NCBI GenBank assembly: GCA_024743175.1
Contig: JANSXA010000004.1
Span: 62,001-126,000 of the forward strand
Direction of reading: 5' to 3'
Length of the DNA: 64,000 bases
From: Pseudomonadaceae bacterium
GTDB taxonomy: Bacteria; Pseudomonadota; Gammaproteobacteria; Pseudomonadales; Azotimanducaceae
Shown piece after piece: positions 1 to 8,700 of this stretch. Position numbers and translations under genes: made by a program. Under the pieces are notes generated by a model. That model was not told where the DNA came from. It saw nothing but the letters and a program-made list of their open reading frames with translations, and searched no databases. Position 1 is the first letter of the stretch. Every line of letters starts with the position of its first letter.

Positions 1-1
1 G

Positions 2-982
2 GCGAAGCGCGCGGCTAAAGCCGCGTTGGCCGAGCAATTAGCAGGTGGTGGAATTTCCGCTGCGCAACTGCGCGCTGTAAGCGCTCAAGTCTTTGGCACC
101 AGCGGCACCATCGAATCAATCCAAACGGTATCCGAGGCGAACGGCTGGTCCCGCGGTTGTATTACCCATGAGGCAATGCAGCGGCTTGAGCGCGCCATAG
201 TCGAAGATCGCTGGGTGCTGCAAGCCGGTTTGCCGGGACTGCCACCAGATCGTGCGGATATATTCCCGGCCGGAGCTGCGATTCTCAGTGCATGCTTTGA
301 AGTACTGGAAATCGAACAACTGACCTATGTTGATGTATCTTTGTTACAGGGCATTATTTGTGAGCAACTGGTGATCGATACGCAACGCGACGTACGCGAA
401 GATACGGTAGAGCAGCTACGTAAACGTTTTGCAATAGATGCGGAGCAGGCGCGTCGGGTAACCACAACAGCATTAGGGCTTTATGACCAGTGTGGTGATT
501 GGTGTGAGGGTGGTGAAGACTATCGTGATCTGTTGCGTTGGGCGGCTGATCTGCATGAAATTGGCGTGCATATCGCTGCACGGCATTATCACCGTCACGG
601 GGCTTATGTGGTCAAGCACGCTGAACTGCCAGGTTTCAGCGAACACCAGCAGAGTGTGCTGGCGTTGTTGATTCGAGGACATCGGCGCAGTATGCCGGGC
701 CTGGCCTTCCGCATTTTTGACAGTGATGAGGCGCGCATTCTGATGCGCCTGGTTGCTTTGTTACGTATTGCGGTGATTCTGGAGCGCAGTCACAGTGATG
801 CGCAATCTCCGCAGCTTGTCCTCAAAGCCTCGGGTAACCGACTTGAAGTGTTGTTTGAAAACAGCTGGCTGGCGAACCACCCGCTGTCGCTGCGTGAACT
901 GGAAGTTGAGTCTCAGCAACAGGCGTTAGTCGACTTGGAGCTGGTTTGCGCGGATGCTTCACGCGCAGATCAGCTTGATTGA
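2..982 (+). CDS. ppx: Exopolyphosphatase (Ppx/GppA family), 5' end cut by window edge
   Basis: Exopolyphosphatase removes terminal phosphate from polyphosphate in the cytoplasm. The frame is open to base 2, so the N-terminal half of this roughly 500-residue family lies outside the window; a TTG at 26 is only an internal codon. The visible part carries the SGTIESIQ segment and the hallmark GLPPDRADIFPAG motif (about 80-92 visible residues in) of the second actin-like domain, followed by a helical HD-like domain with the AADLHEIGVHIAARHYHRHG stretch that matches the C-terminal domain of long Ppx. The gene points toward the copper block on the other strand. No hairpin with a T-run follows. Family assignment is secure; Ppx over GppA rests on the long C-terminal domain. 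Confidence 0.93.
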   Translation, partial: AKRAAKAALAEQLAGGGISAAQLRAVSAQVFGTSGTIESIQTVSEANGWSRGCITHEAMQRLERAIVEDRWVLQAGLPGLPPDRADIFPAGAAILSACFEVLEIEQLTYVDVSLLQGIICEQLVIDTQRDVREDTVEQLRKRFAIDAEQARRVTTTALGLYDQCGDWCEGGEDYRDLLRWAADLHEIGVHIAARHYHRHGAYVVKHAELPGFSEHQQSVLALLIRGHRRSMPGLAFRIFDSDEARILMRLVALLRIAVILERSHSDAQSPQLVLKASGNRLEVLFENSWLANHPLSLRELEVESQQQALVDLELVCADASRADQLD

Positions 983-1024
983 CCTGTTGTCTGCCGCCAC
1001 GGGTCGCTGTGTGACCCAAAAAAT

Positions 1025-1801
1025 TTAGGTCAAGGATTTGATTATCATCCAGGACCCCATGGCAAGCATCATCAGATTTTCGGTCAATGAAATAAAACCC
1101 AGAGGCACGTTGCTGTTGCCACCAACACAGGCACATTTGATTTCTCGTTTATCGATGTAAACTGCTTTCAAGACGGAGACGGCGCCGACACCACCGATAA
1201 AAAGTGCGATCGGCGATGATAACCATACGAAGGCACCAGAAATCATCAGAATGCCGGCCAGGGCCTCTGCGTAGGGGTAGACATAACCATAACGCACCCA
1301 CCGCTTTGCAAGCAGATCATAGTTCAGAAACATCGTGGAAAAGCTCTCAATATCCTGCAGCTTCTGAACGGCAAGAAAACACATTGATATGGCAATGAAC
1401 CATTCCAAGGTTCGAAGTGTTAACAAGCTACCTAGAGCAAACCAACTCAAAGCAAGAGCCATCAGAGCAGCCACTGCAAAAATCACGACAACCGGCCGGT
1501 AAGTGGTCTCGTCTTCTCCTTTGACTTCCTGGCCAAGATGTTCTCGAAGAGCGTCGTAACCCCCAATCCTCTGATCGCCTATCCAGATCTGGGGTGTTGT
1601 TTCTACGTTGTGCTCTGCTCGAAAATCGTCGGTTTCATCACGAGTTTTGAGGTGATGATCATCAACTTCGAAGCCTTCTCGCTGAAGAAGATCTTTCGCC
1701 TTGATGCCGTAGGGGCAGGTATGGGTATCCATCACCATTCGATATAGCGTGGCGGTCTTCGGTTTATTTTTCGGGTCAATGTGCTTTTTTGTAGTACTCA
1801 T
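1025..1801 (-). CDS. Glutaredoxin fused to MauE/DoxX-like membrane domain
   Basis: A 258-residue fusion. Residues 16-95 form a glutaredoxin domain with the CPYG active site at 29-32 and the cis-Pro motif TTPQ at 68-71. From about 103 onward there are roughly five hydrophobic segments like the MauE-type quinone/thiol-redox membrane domain, with a CAC motif at 223-225 in the last loop. The likely role is passing reducing equivalents across or at the inner membrane, by analogy with MauE/DoxX redox proteins; the partner is unknown. The gene is divergent from csoR and its predicted promoter contains the CsoR-type operator, so it should be induced by copper. The predicted transcription start falls almost on the ATG, suggesting a leaderless mRNA. 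Confidence 0.85.
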   Translation of the reverse strand: MSTTKKHIDPKNKPKTATLYRMVMDTHTCPYGIKAKDLLQREGFEVDDHHLKTRDETDDFRAEHNVETTPQIWIGDQRIGGYDALREHLGQEVKGEDETTYRPVVVIFAVAALMALALSWFALGSLLTLRTLEWFIAISMCFLAVQKLQDIESFSTMFLNYDLLAKRWVRYGYVYPYAEALAGILMISGAFVWLSSPIALFIGGVGAVSVLKAVYIDKREIKCACVGGNSNVPLGFISLTENLMMLAMGSWMIIKSLT

Positions 1802-1812
1802 AGTGCTATACT
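1785..1812 (+). promoter_or_regulatory. Likely csoR promoter
   Basis: A good -10 hexamer TATACT at 1807-1812 with a T-rich, weak -35 around 1785-1791. The transcription start would lie near 1819, within the operator palindrome, consistent with autoregulation. The -35 is poor, so this is a moderate call. Confidence 0.45.
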
Positions 1813-1814
1813 AC

Positions 1815-1838
1815 ATACCCCTATAGGGTATATGTCAA
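1815..1838 (-). promoter_or_regulatory. CsoR-type operator inside promoter of glutaredoxin fusion gene (P1)
   Basis: On the minus strand a perfect -35 TTGACA (1838-1833) is followed after 19 bases by TAGTAT (1813-1808). The spacer holds the inverted repeat ATACCCCTATAGGGTAT (1815-1831 on the plus strand), arms ATACCC/GGGTAT, which resembles CsoR/RcnR-family GC-flanked operators. On the plus strand the same operator overlaps the likely start of csoR transcription (TATACT at 1807-1812), so the repressor would control both directions. The element matches the one at 2150 in 19 of 24 positions. Confidence 0.75.
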
Positions 1839-1843
1839 GACAC

Positions 1844-2116
1844 ATGAATTTGGAAAAAGAAGCCACCATCAAGCGACTCAACAGAATCGAGGGGCAAGTG
1901 CGAGGTATCGCGCGGATGATTGAAGAAGAGCGCTACTGCATTGATATTCTGCAGCAAATGCAGGCGATCAAATCCGCATTCGCTCGAGTGGAGGACGCGA
2001 TTCTAAAAGATCACTCTGCAACCTGCGTGGAAAGTGCCATTGCTTCTGGTAACACGGACGAGCAGCGTAAAAAATTCGGTGAATTGATTGATCTACTGTC
2101 GAAAGTGAAATCTTAA
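1844..2116 (+). CDS. csoR: CsoR-family copper-sensing transcriptional repressor
   Basis: A 90-residue all-helical repressor of the CsoR/RcnR (DUF156) family, which releases DNA when it binds Cu(I). The family signature RLNRIEGQVRGIARMIEE opens the protein. The ligand set is C32, H57 and C61, with the same spacing as the Cys-His-Cys copper site of CsoR, rather than the His-rich nickel set of RcnR or the Cys-Cys set of CstR. Start chosen at ATG 1844 because the family begins just before this helix; ATG 1832 or an upstream start at 1781 in frame are possible but would place the operator inside the gene. It sits between the glutaredoxin fusion and the cus operon and probably represses both. Confidence 0.9.
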   Translation: MNLEKEATIKRLNRIEGQVRGIARMIEEERYCIDILQQMQAIKSAFARVEDAILKDHSATCVESAIASGNTDEQRKKFGELIDLLSKVKS

Positions 2117-2149
2117 CTGCAGCGCGCTTCACACTTTGAGGGTATCTGC

Positions 2150-2178
2150 TTGACGTATACTCCCCAGGGGTATAAGTT
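2150..2178 (+). promoter_or_regulatory. Second CsoR-type operator/promoter (P2) for the cus operon
   Basis: TTGACG at 2150-2155 is followed by the imperfect palindrome TATACTCCCCAGGGGTATA (2156-2174). A -10 candidate is TATAAG (2171-2176, 15-base spacer) or TAAGTT (2173-2178, 17-base spacer). The first 24 bases align without gaps to the P1 element at 1838-1815, with 19 identities. The start codon at 2188 lies within a few bases of the expected transcription start, so the first transcript may be nearly leaderless. Confidence 0.7.
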
Positions 2179-2187
2179 GGTTATGAA

Positions 2188-2601
2188 ATGAAAACCTCGA
2201 AACTGTTCACTGCCGTCCTCGCTGCAGCGCTCATGCTCGCGAATATGGCATGTGCCTGCGCATCTGCTGCTCCAGGCAATGACGCTGCAGGGCACCAGCA
2301 CGCGGCAATGCAAGACTCTTCAGAGCATGTCCCGTGCCATCATCAGGAGTGCCAAGGTTGCGATGTACTGCTCGATAGGTGTGCTACACCCGAGTATAGC
2401 GTCCTATCAGGTGATCGAGACAGCCGCCTGGTCGGCGCCAATCCTTCGAACCTTGATGATCCTGAGTTAGAACTCGCCTTCCTTGATACAGGTCAACCCA
2501 GAGCTTCCCCACCAAACCACGCCTTAATTGCGCGATACACGCCGGCGCTGCTTCGACGCGCGGACACACCGATCCGGCGCAAGGATCAGCTCGCCGAATA
2601 G
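2188..2601 (+). CDS. Small exported Cys/His-rich protein, first gene of cus operon
   Basis: A 137-residue protein with a signal peptide (hydrophobic core about 6-20, then small residues near 26-28). The mature N-terminus is rich in soft-metal ligands: H36, H38, M41, H47, C50, H51, H52, C55, C58 and C65, in the order CHHQECQGC. The C-terminal half has no recognisable motif. It is the first gene downstream of the P2 operator and about 80 bases ahead of the outer-membrane efflux gene. I do not recognise a named family; a periplasmic copper-binding or chaperone role is inferred from composition and context only. Confidence 0.7.
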   Translation: MKTSKLFTAVLAAALMLANMACACASAAPGNDAAGHQHAAMQDSSEHVPCHHQECQGCDVLLDRCATPEYSVLSGDRDSRLVGANPSNLDDPELELAFLDTGQPRASPPNHALIARYTPALLRRADTPIRRKDQLAE

Positions 2602-2681
2602 CCACTTTCCGTGCGGCAGGTCGCACCTGCCTTGTGTGCATCGAGCACTCACAGCAACGAGCCAAACGGAAAGGACGGGCA

Positions 2682-4130
2682 ATGACACTTAATACCCTCA
2701 AGGGCGCGACATCGTCCCGGTCAGCGTTTACACGCTTACCACGTGTGCGCAACCTAACAACTTTGATTGCAGGCGTTGGTTTAGCCGGCTGCACCGGCGT
2801 TCTGCCCAACAACTTATACCAACCGGTATCGCCTCCATCATTCACCTCAATATCAGAGCGCATCGTTGTGCCACAATCCGAGCGCAACGACACACAGATT
2901 TCGCAAGCGAACTCGCTTGAGCAATGGGTTATCTACGCGCTTGAGCAAAATCCCAGCATCACGGTAGCAATCGCGCAATACGAAGCCGCAACTCAGAAAG
3001 TACCCCAGGTCACAGCGTTGCCGGATCCAAAGCTGAGCTATCGCTATTTTCTGGAGGAGGTCGAAACGCGGGTAGGCCCACAGCAGTTTGCGGTTGGCAT
3101 ATCACAGCCGTTGCCGTGGCTTGGAAAGCTGCGCCTGCAAGGCCAAATGGCTTCGCAAGCTGCAGAAGCAGCAGCGGCTCGAGTTTCGATGATCCAAAAC
3201 GAAGTCATCTCCGAGGTTGCGAGCGCCTGGTATGAGCTTTTCTACTTCGATCGGGCGCTGCAAATCATGCGTGGCAACCGGGACCTGGTCGTTCTTCTGG
3301 AGCGCGTTGCCCGCACGCGCTACGGTACGGGAGCCAGTGGGCATCCGGACGTCATTCGAGCTCAAGTTGAACTGGGTAAGATCGAGAACGATCTCGCCAG
3401 CCTCACCGACCGTGAAGCACCACTTTTGGCGCGCCTGAATGCGGCGCTTAACCGGCCCAGTGACGCACCTATTGAACGACCTAAGGAAGCACCGTTTGAT
3501 CGGGGTATGGAGCCCGACGAGACGATCATTCAGCGGGTGATCACCAACAATCCCAAGCTGCAAGCACTTCGCTTTGACATCGCGGAGGCAACAACTGCTA
3601 AAGAGCGCGCTAAGAAGGACTTCCTGCCTGATTTCTCTTTCGGAATTGACTACATCGCTACAGATGAGGCCCGTGCCCCGAATGTTGCAGGTAGTGGCAA
3701 TGATCCCGTATCGGCCGCGTTCACCATGACGCTACCGATTCAGCGAGGAAAATACCGAGCCGGTGTCCAGGCCGCGGACGCTCGAATTGCGGGCGAGATC
3801 GCCCGTCGAGATCAGCAGGTGAACAGCTTGGAAGCACAGACCGTGAGTGCGCTTTTCCGCCTGCGAGATGCCGAGCGGCAGATTGATCTCTATCGAAACA
3901 CGCTTCTGCCAAAAGCGAACGAATCACTTGCTGCAACGCAGCGCGCCTATAGCACAGGCGAATCGACATTCGCGGATTTATTAGACGCGCAACGTGTCCT
4001 GTTGGTTTTTGAGCTTGCCGAGGTTCGTGCAGTCACTGATCACAACTTAGCGCGAACAGCTCTCGAGGCGCTGATGGGAGAACCACTCCTATCGAGTGCA
4101 ACAGCTAAGGATACTAACAATGAGCAATGA
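2682..4130 (+). CDS. TolC-family outer-membrane efflux lipoprotein (CusC/CzcC-like)
   Basis: Outer-membrane channel of a tripartite heavy-metal efflux pump. Start chosen at ATG 2682 (482 residues) because it has GAAAGGA about 8 bases upstream and leads directly to a signal peptide with lipobox LAGC, Cys at residue 37; an in-frame upstream start at 2634 would add 16 polar residues. The body is two long alpha-helical coiled-coil repeats typical of TolC proteins, each with an NP segment early (ALEQNPSI and VITNNPKLQALR) and amphipathic helices. It overlaps the next gene by 11 bases, so the two are translationally coupled. Confidence 0.88.
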   Translation: MTLNTLKGATSSRSAFTRLPRVRNLTTLIAGVGLAGCTGVLPNNLYQPVSPPSFTSISERIVVPQSERNDTQISQANSLEQWVIYALEQNPSITVAIAQYEAATQKVPQVTALPDPKLSYRYFLEEVETRVGPQQFAVGISQPLPWLGKLRLQGQMASQAAEAAAARVSMIQNEVISEVASAWYELFYFDRALQIMRGNRDLVVLLERVARTRYGTGASGHPDVIRAQVELGKIENDLASLTDREAPLLARLNAALNRPSDAPIERPKEAPFDRGMEPDETIIQRVITNNPKLQALRFDIAEATTAKERAKKDFLPDFSFGIDYIATDEARAPNVAGSGNDPVSAAFTMTLPIQRGKYRAGVQAADARIAGEIARRDQQVNSLEAQTVSALFRLRDAERQIDLYRNTLLPKANESLAATQRAYSTGESTFADLLDAQRVLLVFELAEVRAVTDHNLARTALEALMGEPLLSSATAKDTNNEQ

Positions 4131-5730
4131 AAGTGGAATATCGGCTTTGCTGAAGAGGCGCGCCTCGTTTGTCGGCATGATAGTAGCCATCATCGCATTG
4201 CTGGTCCTTCTACTATGGCCAGCCCCGTCGAGCGAGCCTGGGGTGCAGAGTGCGGGAGATACCGCATCGGTGCACCAATCTGATATGGCGGGACACGACA
4301 ATCACGCGGACCATAACCAGCAGTCCCTGGGCAACAGCGAGAGCATGATGAGCCCGGTTCCGCACGCAGGACATCGTGGCGGCCTCATGCAGGAAGCTGA
4401 AGTGTGGAGCTGCTCGATGCATCCCCAGATTCAGCGCCATGAGCCAGGACAGTGCCCGATTTGCGGCATGGATCTGATACCAGTGCGTAAGAATTCCAGC
4501 AGCGATCATCAATCCGACCGTTCGCTCACCGTTTCACCGGCGCAACGTGCGCTGATGAAGATAGCGACGGTTCCAGTGGAACGTCGGTTCCCAACAGCTG
4601 AGCTTCGTCTGGTCGGCAAAATCACCTACGACGAAACCCGCCTGGCTTACATCACAGCCTGGGTGCCTGGCCGGATTGACGACCTGCTGGTCGATTACAC
4701 CGGCGTTACAGTCCAGGAAGGTGATCATATGGTCGAGCTTTACAGCCCGGAGCTGCTCTCTGCACAAGAAGAGTTGATACAAGCCGCGCGCGGACTAGAG
4801 GACCTGTCGAAAAGCAACCTGCAGTCGCTGCGAAACTCGGCTCGGGGAACCGTCGAGTCTGCTCGCGACAAATTGCGACGCTGGGGTCTAACAGCGGAGC
4901 AGATTGCCGCCGTCGAGCGCTCTGGAAACGCTTCGGAAAACGTCACCATTTATTCCCCGGCAAGCGGTGTTGTCATCCACCGCAATGCGCAAGAAGGGAT
5001 GTACGTCGATATCGGGACTCGAATCTTTACGATCGCGGATCTAGATGCGGTGTGGGTTCAGCTCGACGCCTACGAATCCGATCTGCAATGGCTGCGCTAC
5101 GGACAGCCCGTGAGCTTCACAACCGAAGCATTTCCAGGCGAAACCTTTCAAGGCCTTGTGTCTTTCATCGATCCTGTGCTGGATCCCCAAACACGAACCG
5201 TGAAGGTGAGGGTTAATGTTGACAATACGGATGGCCGGCTGAAACCAGAGATGTTCGTGCGAGCGACAGTCTTGGCGCAGTTCGCTCGCGGCGGAAAGAT
5301 GATTGAAAAAAGTCTGATTGGAAAATGGGTGTCGCCCATGCACCCCGAGATCATCAAAGACAAGCCCGGCCAATGTGACATCTGCGGTATGGATCTCGTG
5401 CCTGCTGAGTCTCTCGGATACTCGAACACAGCCGATTCGTCAGCGCCCCTTGTGATACCTGCAACGGCGCCACTGCTGACTGGCACCCGGGCAGTTGTCT
5501 ACGTTGAGGTTCAGAGCAGCAACCGTCCAACCTATGTGGGGAAGGAGGTTGTATTGGGTCCTAGAGCCGGCTCTGATTACGTGGTCGAAAGCGGGCTCTC
5601 TGAAGGAGATCTCGTTGTCGTGTCAGGCAACTTCAAGATCGACAGTGCACTCCAGATCCAAGCCAAACCCAGCATGATGAACCCGGATGGCGGGGGCAGC
5701 GGTGGCGGTCATGACCACGGAGCACCTTAG
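4120..5730 (+). CDS. cusB: RND efflux periplasmic adaptor (CusB-like) with two heavy-metal-binding domains
   Basis: Membrane-fusion subunit linking the inner-membrane RND pump to the outer-membrane channel. Start at ATG 4120 gives 536 residues, with a membrane anchor at 17-33 and a His/Met-rich linker. A heavy-metal-binding domain (HMBD) lies at 96-123 with C98, M100, H101, C112, C115 and M117. Then come the usual barrel, lipoyl and helical-hairpin parts. A second HMBD copy lies near 402-430 with M407, H408, C419, C422 and M424, followed by the membrane-proximal domain and a Gly/His tail. Most relatives I know carry one such domain, so the duplication is unusual. It ends 5 bases before the pump gene. 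Confidence 0.9.
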   Translation: MSNESGISALLKRRASFVGMIVAIIALLVLLLWPAPSSEPGVQSAGDTASVHQSDMAGHDNHADHNQQSLGNSESMMSPVPHAGHRGGLMQEAEVWSCSMHPQIQRHEPGQCPICGMDLIPVRKNSSSDHQSDRSLTVSPAQRALMKIATVPVERRFPTAELRLVGKITYDETRLAYITAWVPGRIDDLLVDYTGVTVQEGDHMVELYSPELLSAQEELIQAARGLEDLSKSNLQSLRNSARGTVESARDKLRRWGLTAEQIAAVERSGNASENVTIYSPASGVVIHRNAQEGMYVDIGTRIFTIADLDAVWVQLDAYESDLQWLRYGQPVSFTTEAFPGETFQGLVSFIDPVLDPQTRTVKVRVNVDNTDGRLKPEMFVRATVLAQFARGGKMIEKSLIGKWVSPMHPEIIKDKPGQCDICGMDLVPAESLGYSNTADSSAPLVIPATAPLLTGTRAVVYVEVQSSNRPTYVGKEVVLGPRAGSDYVVESGLSEGDLVVVSGNFKIDSALQIQAKPSMMNPDGGGSGGGHDHGAP

Positions 5731-5735
5731 CTGTC

Positions 5736-8700
5736 ATGAAAGAAACCTACACAACACTTGATCGACTACTGCGCTTCTGTCTCGAAAAGAAGCTCATTAT
5801 CGCGTTGCTGCTTATGGGCGTGATGGGATGGGGCTTCGCGGTCGCACCGTTTTCCTGGGATACCGGAAACCTCCCCAGAAACCCGGTTCCAGTCGATGCG
5901 ATTCCAGACATTGGCGAGAACCAGCAAATTGTCTTCACCGAATGGATGGGTCGCTCACCACAGGATGTGGAAGACCAGATCACGTACCCACTGACAGTTG
6001 CCTTACTCGGTGTGCCAGGCGTGAAGACGGTACGAAGTTATTCTTTTTTTGGCTTCTCAACGATCTACATCATCTTTAAGGAAGATGTGGAATTTTACTG
6101 GTCACGCAGCCGTGTCCTCGAGAAACTCAACTCGCTACCCCAGGGGACTGTTCCAACCGACGTGCAACCGGCGCTCGGACCCGATGCAACCGCGTTGGGA
6201 CAGGTCTATTGGTACACGCTGGAAGGGCATGATCCGAGCGGCAATCCGACGGGAGGCTGGGGACTGGAGGAGCTACGCTCGATTCAAGACTGGTACGTGC
6301 GCTACGCATTGCTTGCGGCTGAAGGCGTCAGTGAAGTGGGATCGGTTGGCGGTCATGTCGAGGAGTATCAGATTGATGTGGATCCCGATGCGATGCGCGC
6401 CTTCGGGGTCACCCTTGATCAAGTTTTCAAGGCAACACGCGCCTCTAACCTGGATGTTGGGGCGCGAACCATTGAGGTCAATGGCGCGGAGTATGTCATT
6501 CGTGGACTCGGTTTCATCAAGAACATCGAAGACATTGAAGAGATTGCCGTGGGTGTCCGCGACAACGTGCCCATTCGCATTCGGGACGTTGCCAATGTCA
6601 GTAAAGGACCGGCGCTCAGGCGAGGCGTTCTAGACAAAGGCGGCGCCGAGGCCGTTGGCGGCGTGGTAGTTGTGCGATACGGGTTTAACCCCCTGGCCGC
6701 TATTGGCAACACCAAGGACAAGATCGCCGAAATATCTCCCGGCTTGCCTGCAAAAGCTATTGTCGACTATCAGAAGGCCTCGCGTACCGAACTCACTCAG
6801 TTTGCGGCATCAGCCGGTTTTGTCGGGTACGTTGAAAACACTCTGGATCAAGAGGCCTGGGTGGATTGGCTGCGGACGAACGCTCAAGAGGCCTGGCCAG
6901 AGGGGGTCACTCTTTCACAGGTTACGATCGTGCCTTTCTATGATCGAGCCGGGCTCATCTACGAGACCCTGGGGACTCTGAATGATGCACTGACTGAAGA
7001 GATCTTCATCACGATGATCGTGATTCTGATCATGGTGATGCATCTGCGCAGCTCTATTCTCATCAGTGCGCTGTTGCCGGTGGCCGTTCTCATGACCTTT
7101 ATCACCATGAAGCTTTTCGGGGTTTCGGCCAATATCGTGGCGCTTTCCGGTATCGCGATTGCAATCGGCACCATGGTCGATATGGGCGTCATTATCTGCG
7201 AAAACATCCTGCGGCACATGGAGGAAGCTGATGAATCAGAGCCGCCGCTCGAAGTCGTTTTTCGAGCAACGCGAGAAGTTGCCGGAGCAGTACTCACCTC
7301 CGTTGCGACCACGGTTGTGAGCTTTTTACCGGTGTTTACGATGACCGGCGCGGAAGGGAAACTCTTTACACCGCTTGCGTTCACCAAGACCTTTGCGCTG
7401 ATTGCCGCAGTCATCGTTGCACTCACTGTCATCCCGCCGGCGGCTCAACTGCTGTTCTCAGCGAAGATCCGCGCAGGGCACATCAAGGCACTGCTTTATA
7501 TTGGATTGGTGCTGGCGGGCATCCTGATCGCTTTCTTTGTCAGTCCATTTGCCGGCGTGCTGCTGAGTGGCTTCGCGGTACTTCAGCTTCTGGCAAAATA
7601 TTTTCCGCCCTGGTTGCAGACGTCCGGGCCGGCAGTGGCCAGCCTTGTTGTGGCTGGTCTTGTGGCGATCCTACTCGCGCAGGAGTGGCTGCCACTGGGT
7701 CCAGGGCGCGGCTTGATCATCAATCTGGTTTTTGTGGTGCTGCTCATTGGCGGACTGCTTTTGACCTTCATAGCGTATCAGCGCGCGTATCCCCGGATTT
7801 TGGGGTACTGCCTGGCGCATAAAAAGCGCTTTCTGAGCATCCCAATCATCATCACCCTCATTGGCGTCGTTGCTTGGTCAGGGTTCGACAATGTGTTTCG
7901 TTTCGCGCCCGATACACTGCGGCAGACGGTGGTCTGGCAAGCGGTGGATCGTACATTCCCCGGGTTTGGTAAAGAGTTCATGCCAGATCTGGATGAGGGG
8001 TCGTTTCTCTACATGCCCACCATCATGCCGCACGCCTCCATTGGTGAGGCGCAGGATGCGCTGCAGATCCTTGATGAAGCCATTGGTTCTATTCCGGAGA
8101 TTGCTTCCGTCGTGGGTAAATTGGGACGCGCGGACACACCGCTCGATCCTGCCCCGATCTCCATGTTCGAGACGGTGATCAATTATCATCCCGAATATCG
8201 AACGGATGAAAACGGCCGCATTCAGCGCTTTGCTTACGACCGCGGTGAAGAAGAATTCAAACGCGATGCCAGCGCTGAGCTGATAAAAGACGAGAATGGC
8301 CAACCGTTCCGAAACTGGCGGCCCCACATTCGCTCCACAGATGATATCTGGCAGGAAATACTGCAAGCAGCAGACCTGCCGGGAACGACCTCTGCTCCGA
8401 AGCTCCAGCCGATCGCAGCGCGCATCGTGATGCTCCAGAGTGGCATGCGTGCCCCCATGGGTATCAAGGTTAAAGGTCCCACGCTCGAAACTATCGAAGA
8501 GGTCGCCCTGCGACTTGAAGCCCTGCTCAAAGACGTACCGAGCATTAAACCCGAAACGGTGACTGCTGATCGCCTGGTGGGTAAGCCGTACTTGGAAATT
8601 GATCTGGATCGAGCGGCCCTTGCTCGCTATGGCCTTCATATAGAGGAGGCGCAACAGGTGATCGAAGTCGCTGTAGGCGGTAAACGCATCACAAGCACCA

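Noticed and set aside
983-1024. GGGTC/GACCC hairpin after ppx
   Set aside because: Followed by A-rich, not T-rich sequence on the sense strand, so not a standard terminator; a short stem is expected by chance.
7878-8654. 258-codon minus-strand open frame inside cusA
   Set aside because: It is antisense to a well-conserved pump region, has no domain pattern and follows the codon shadow of the real frame.
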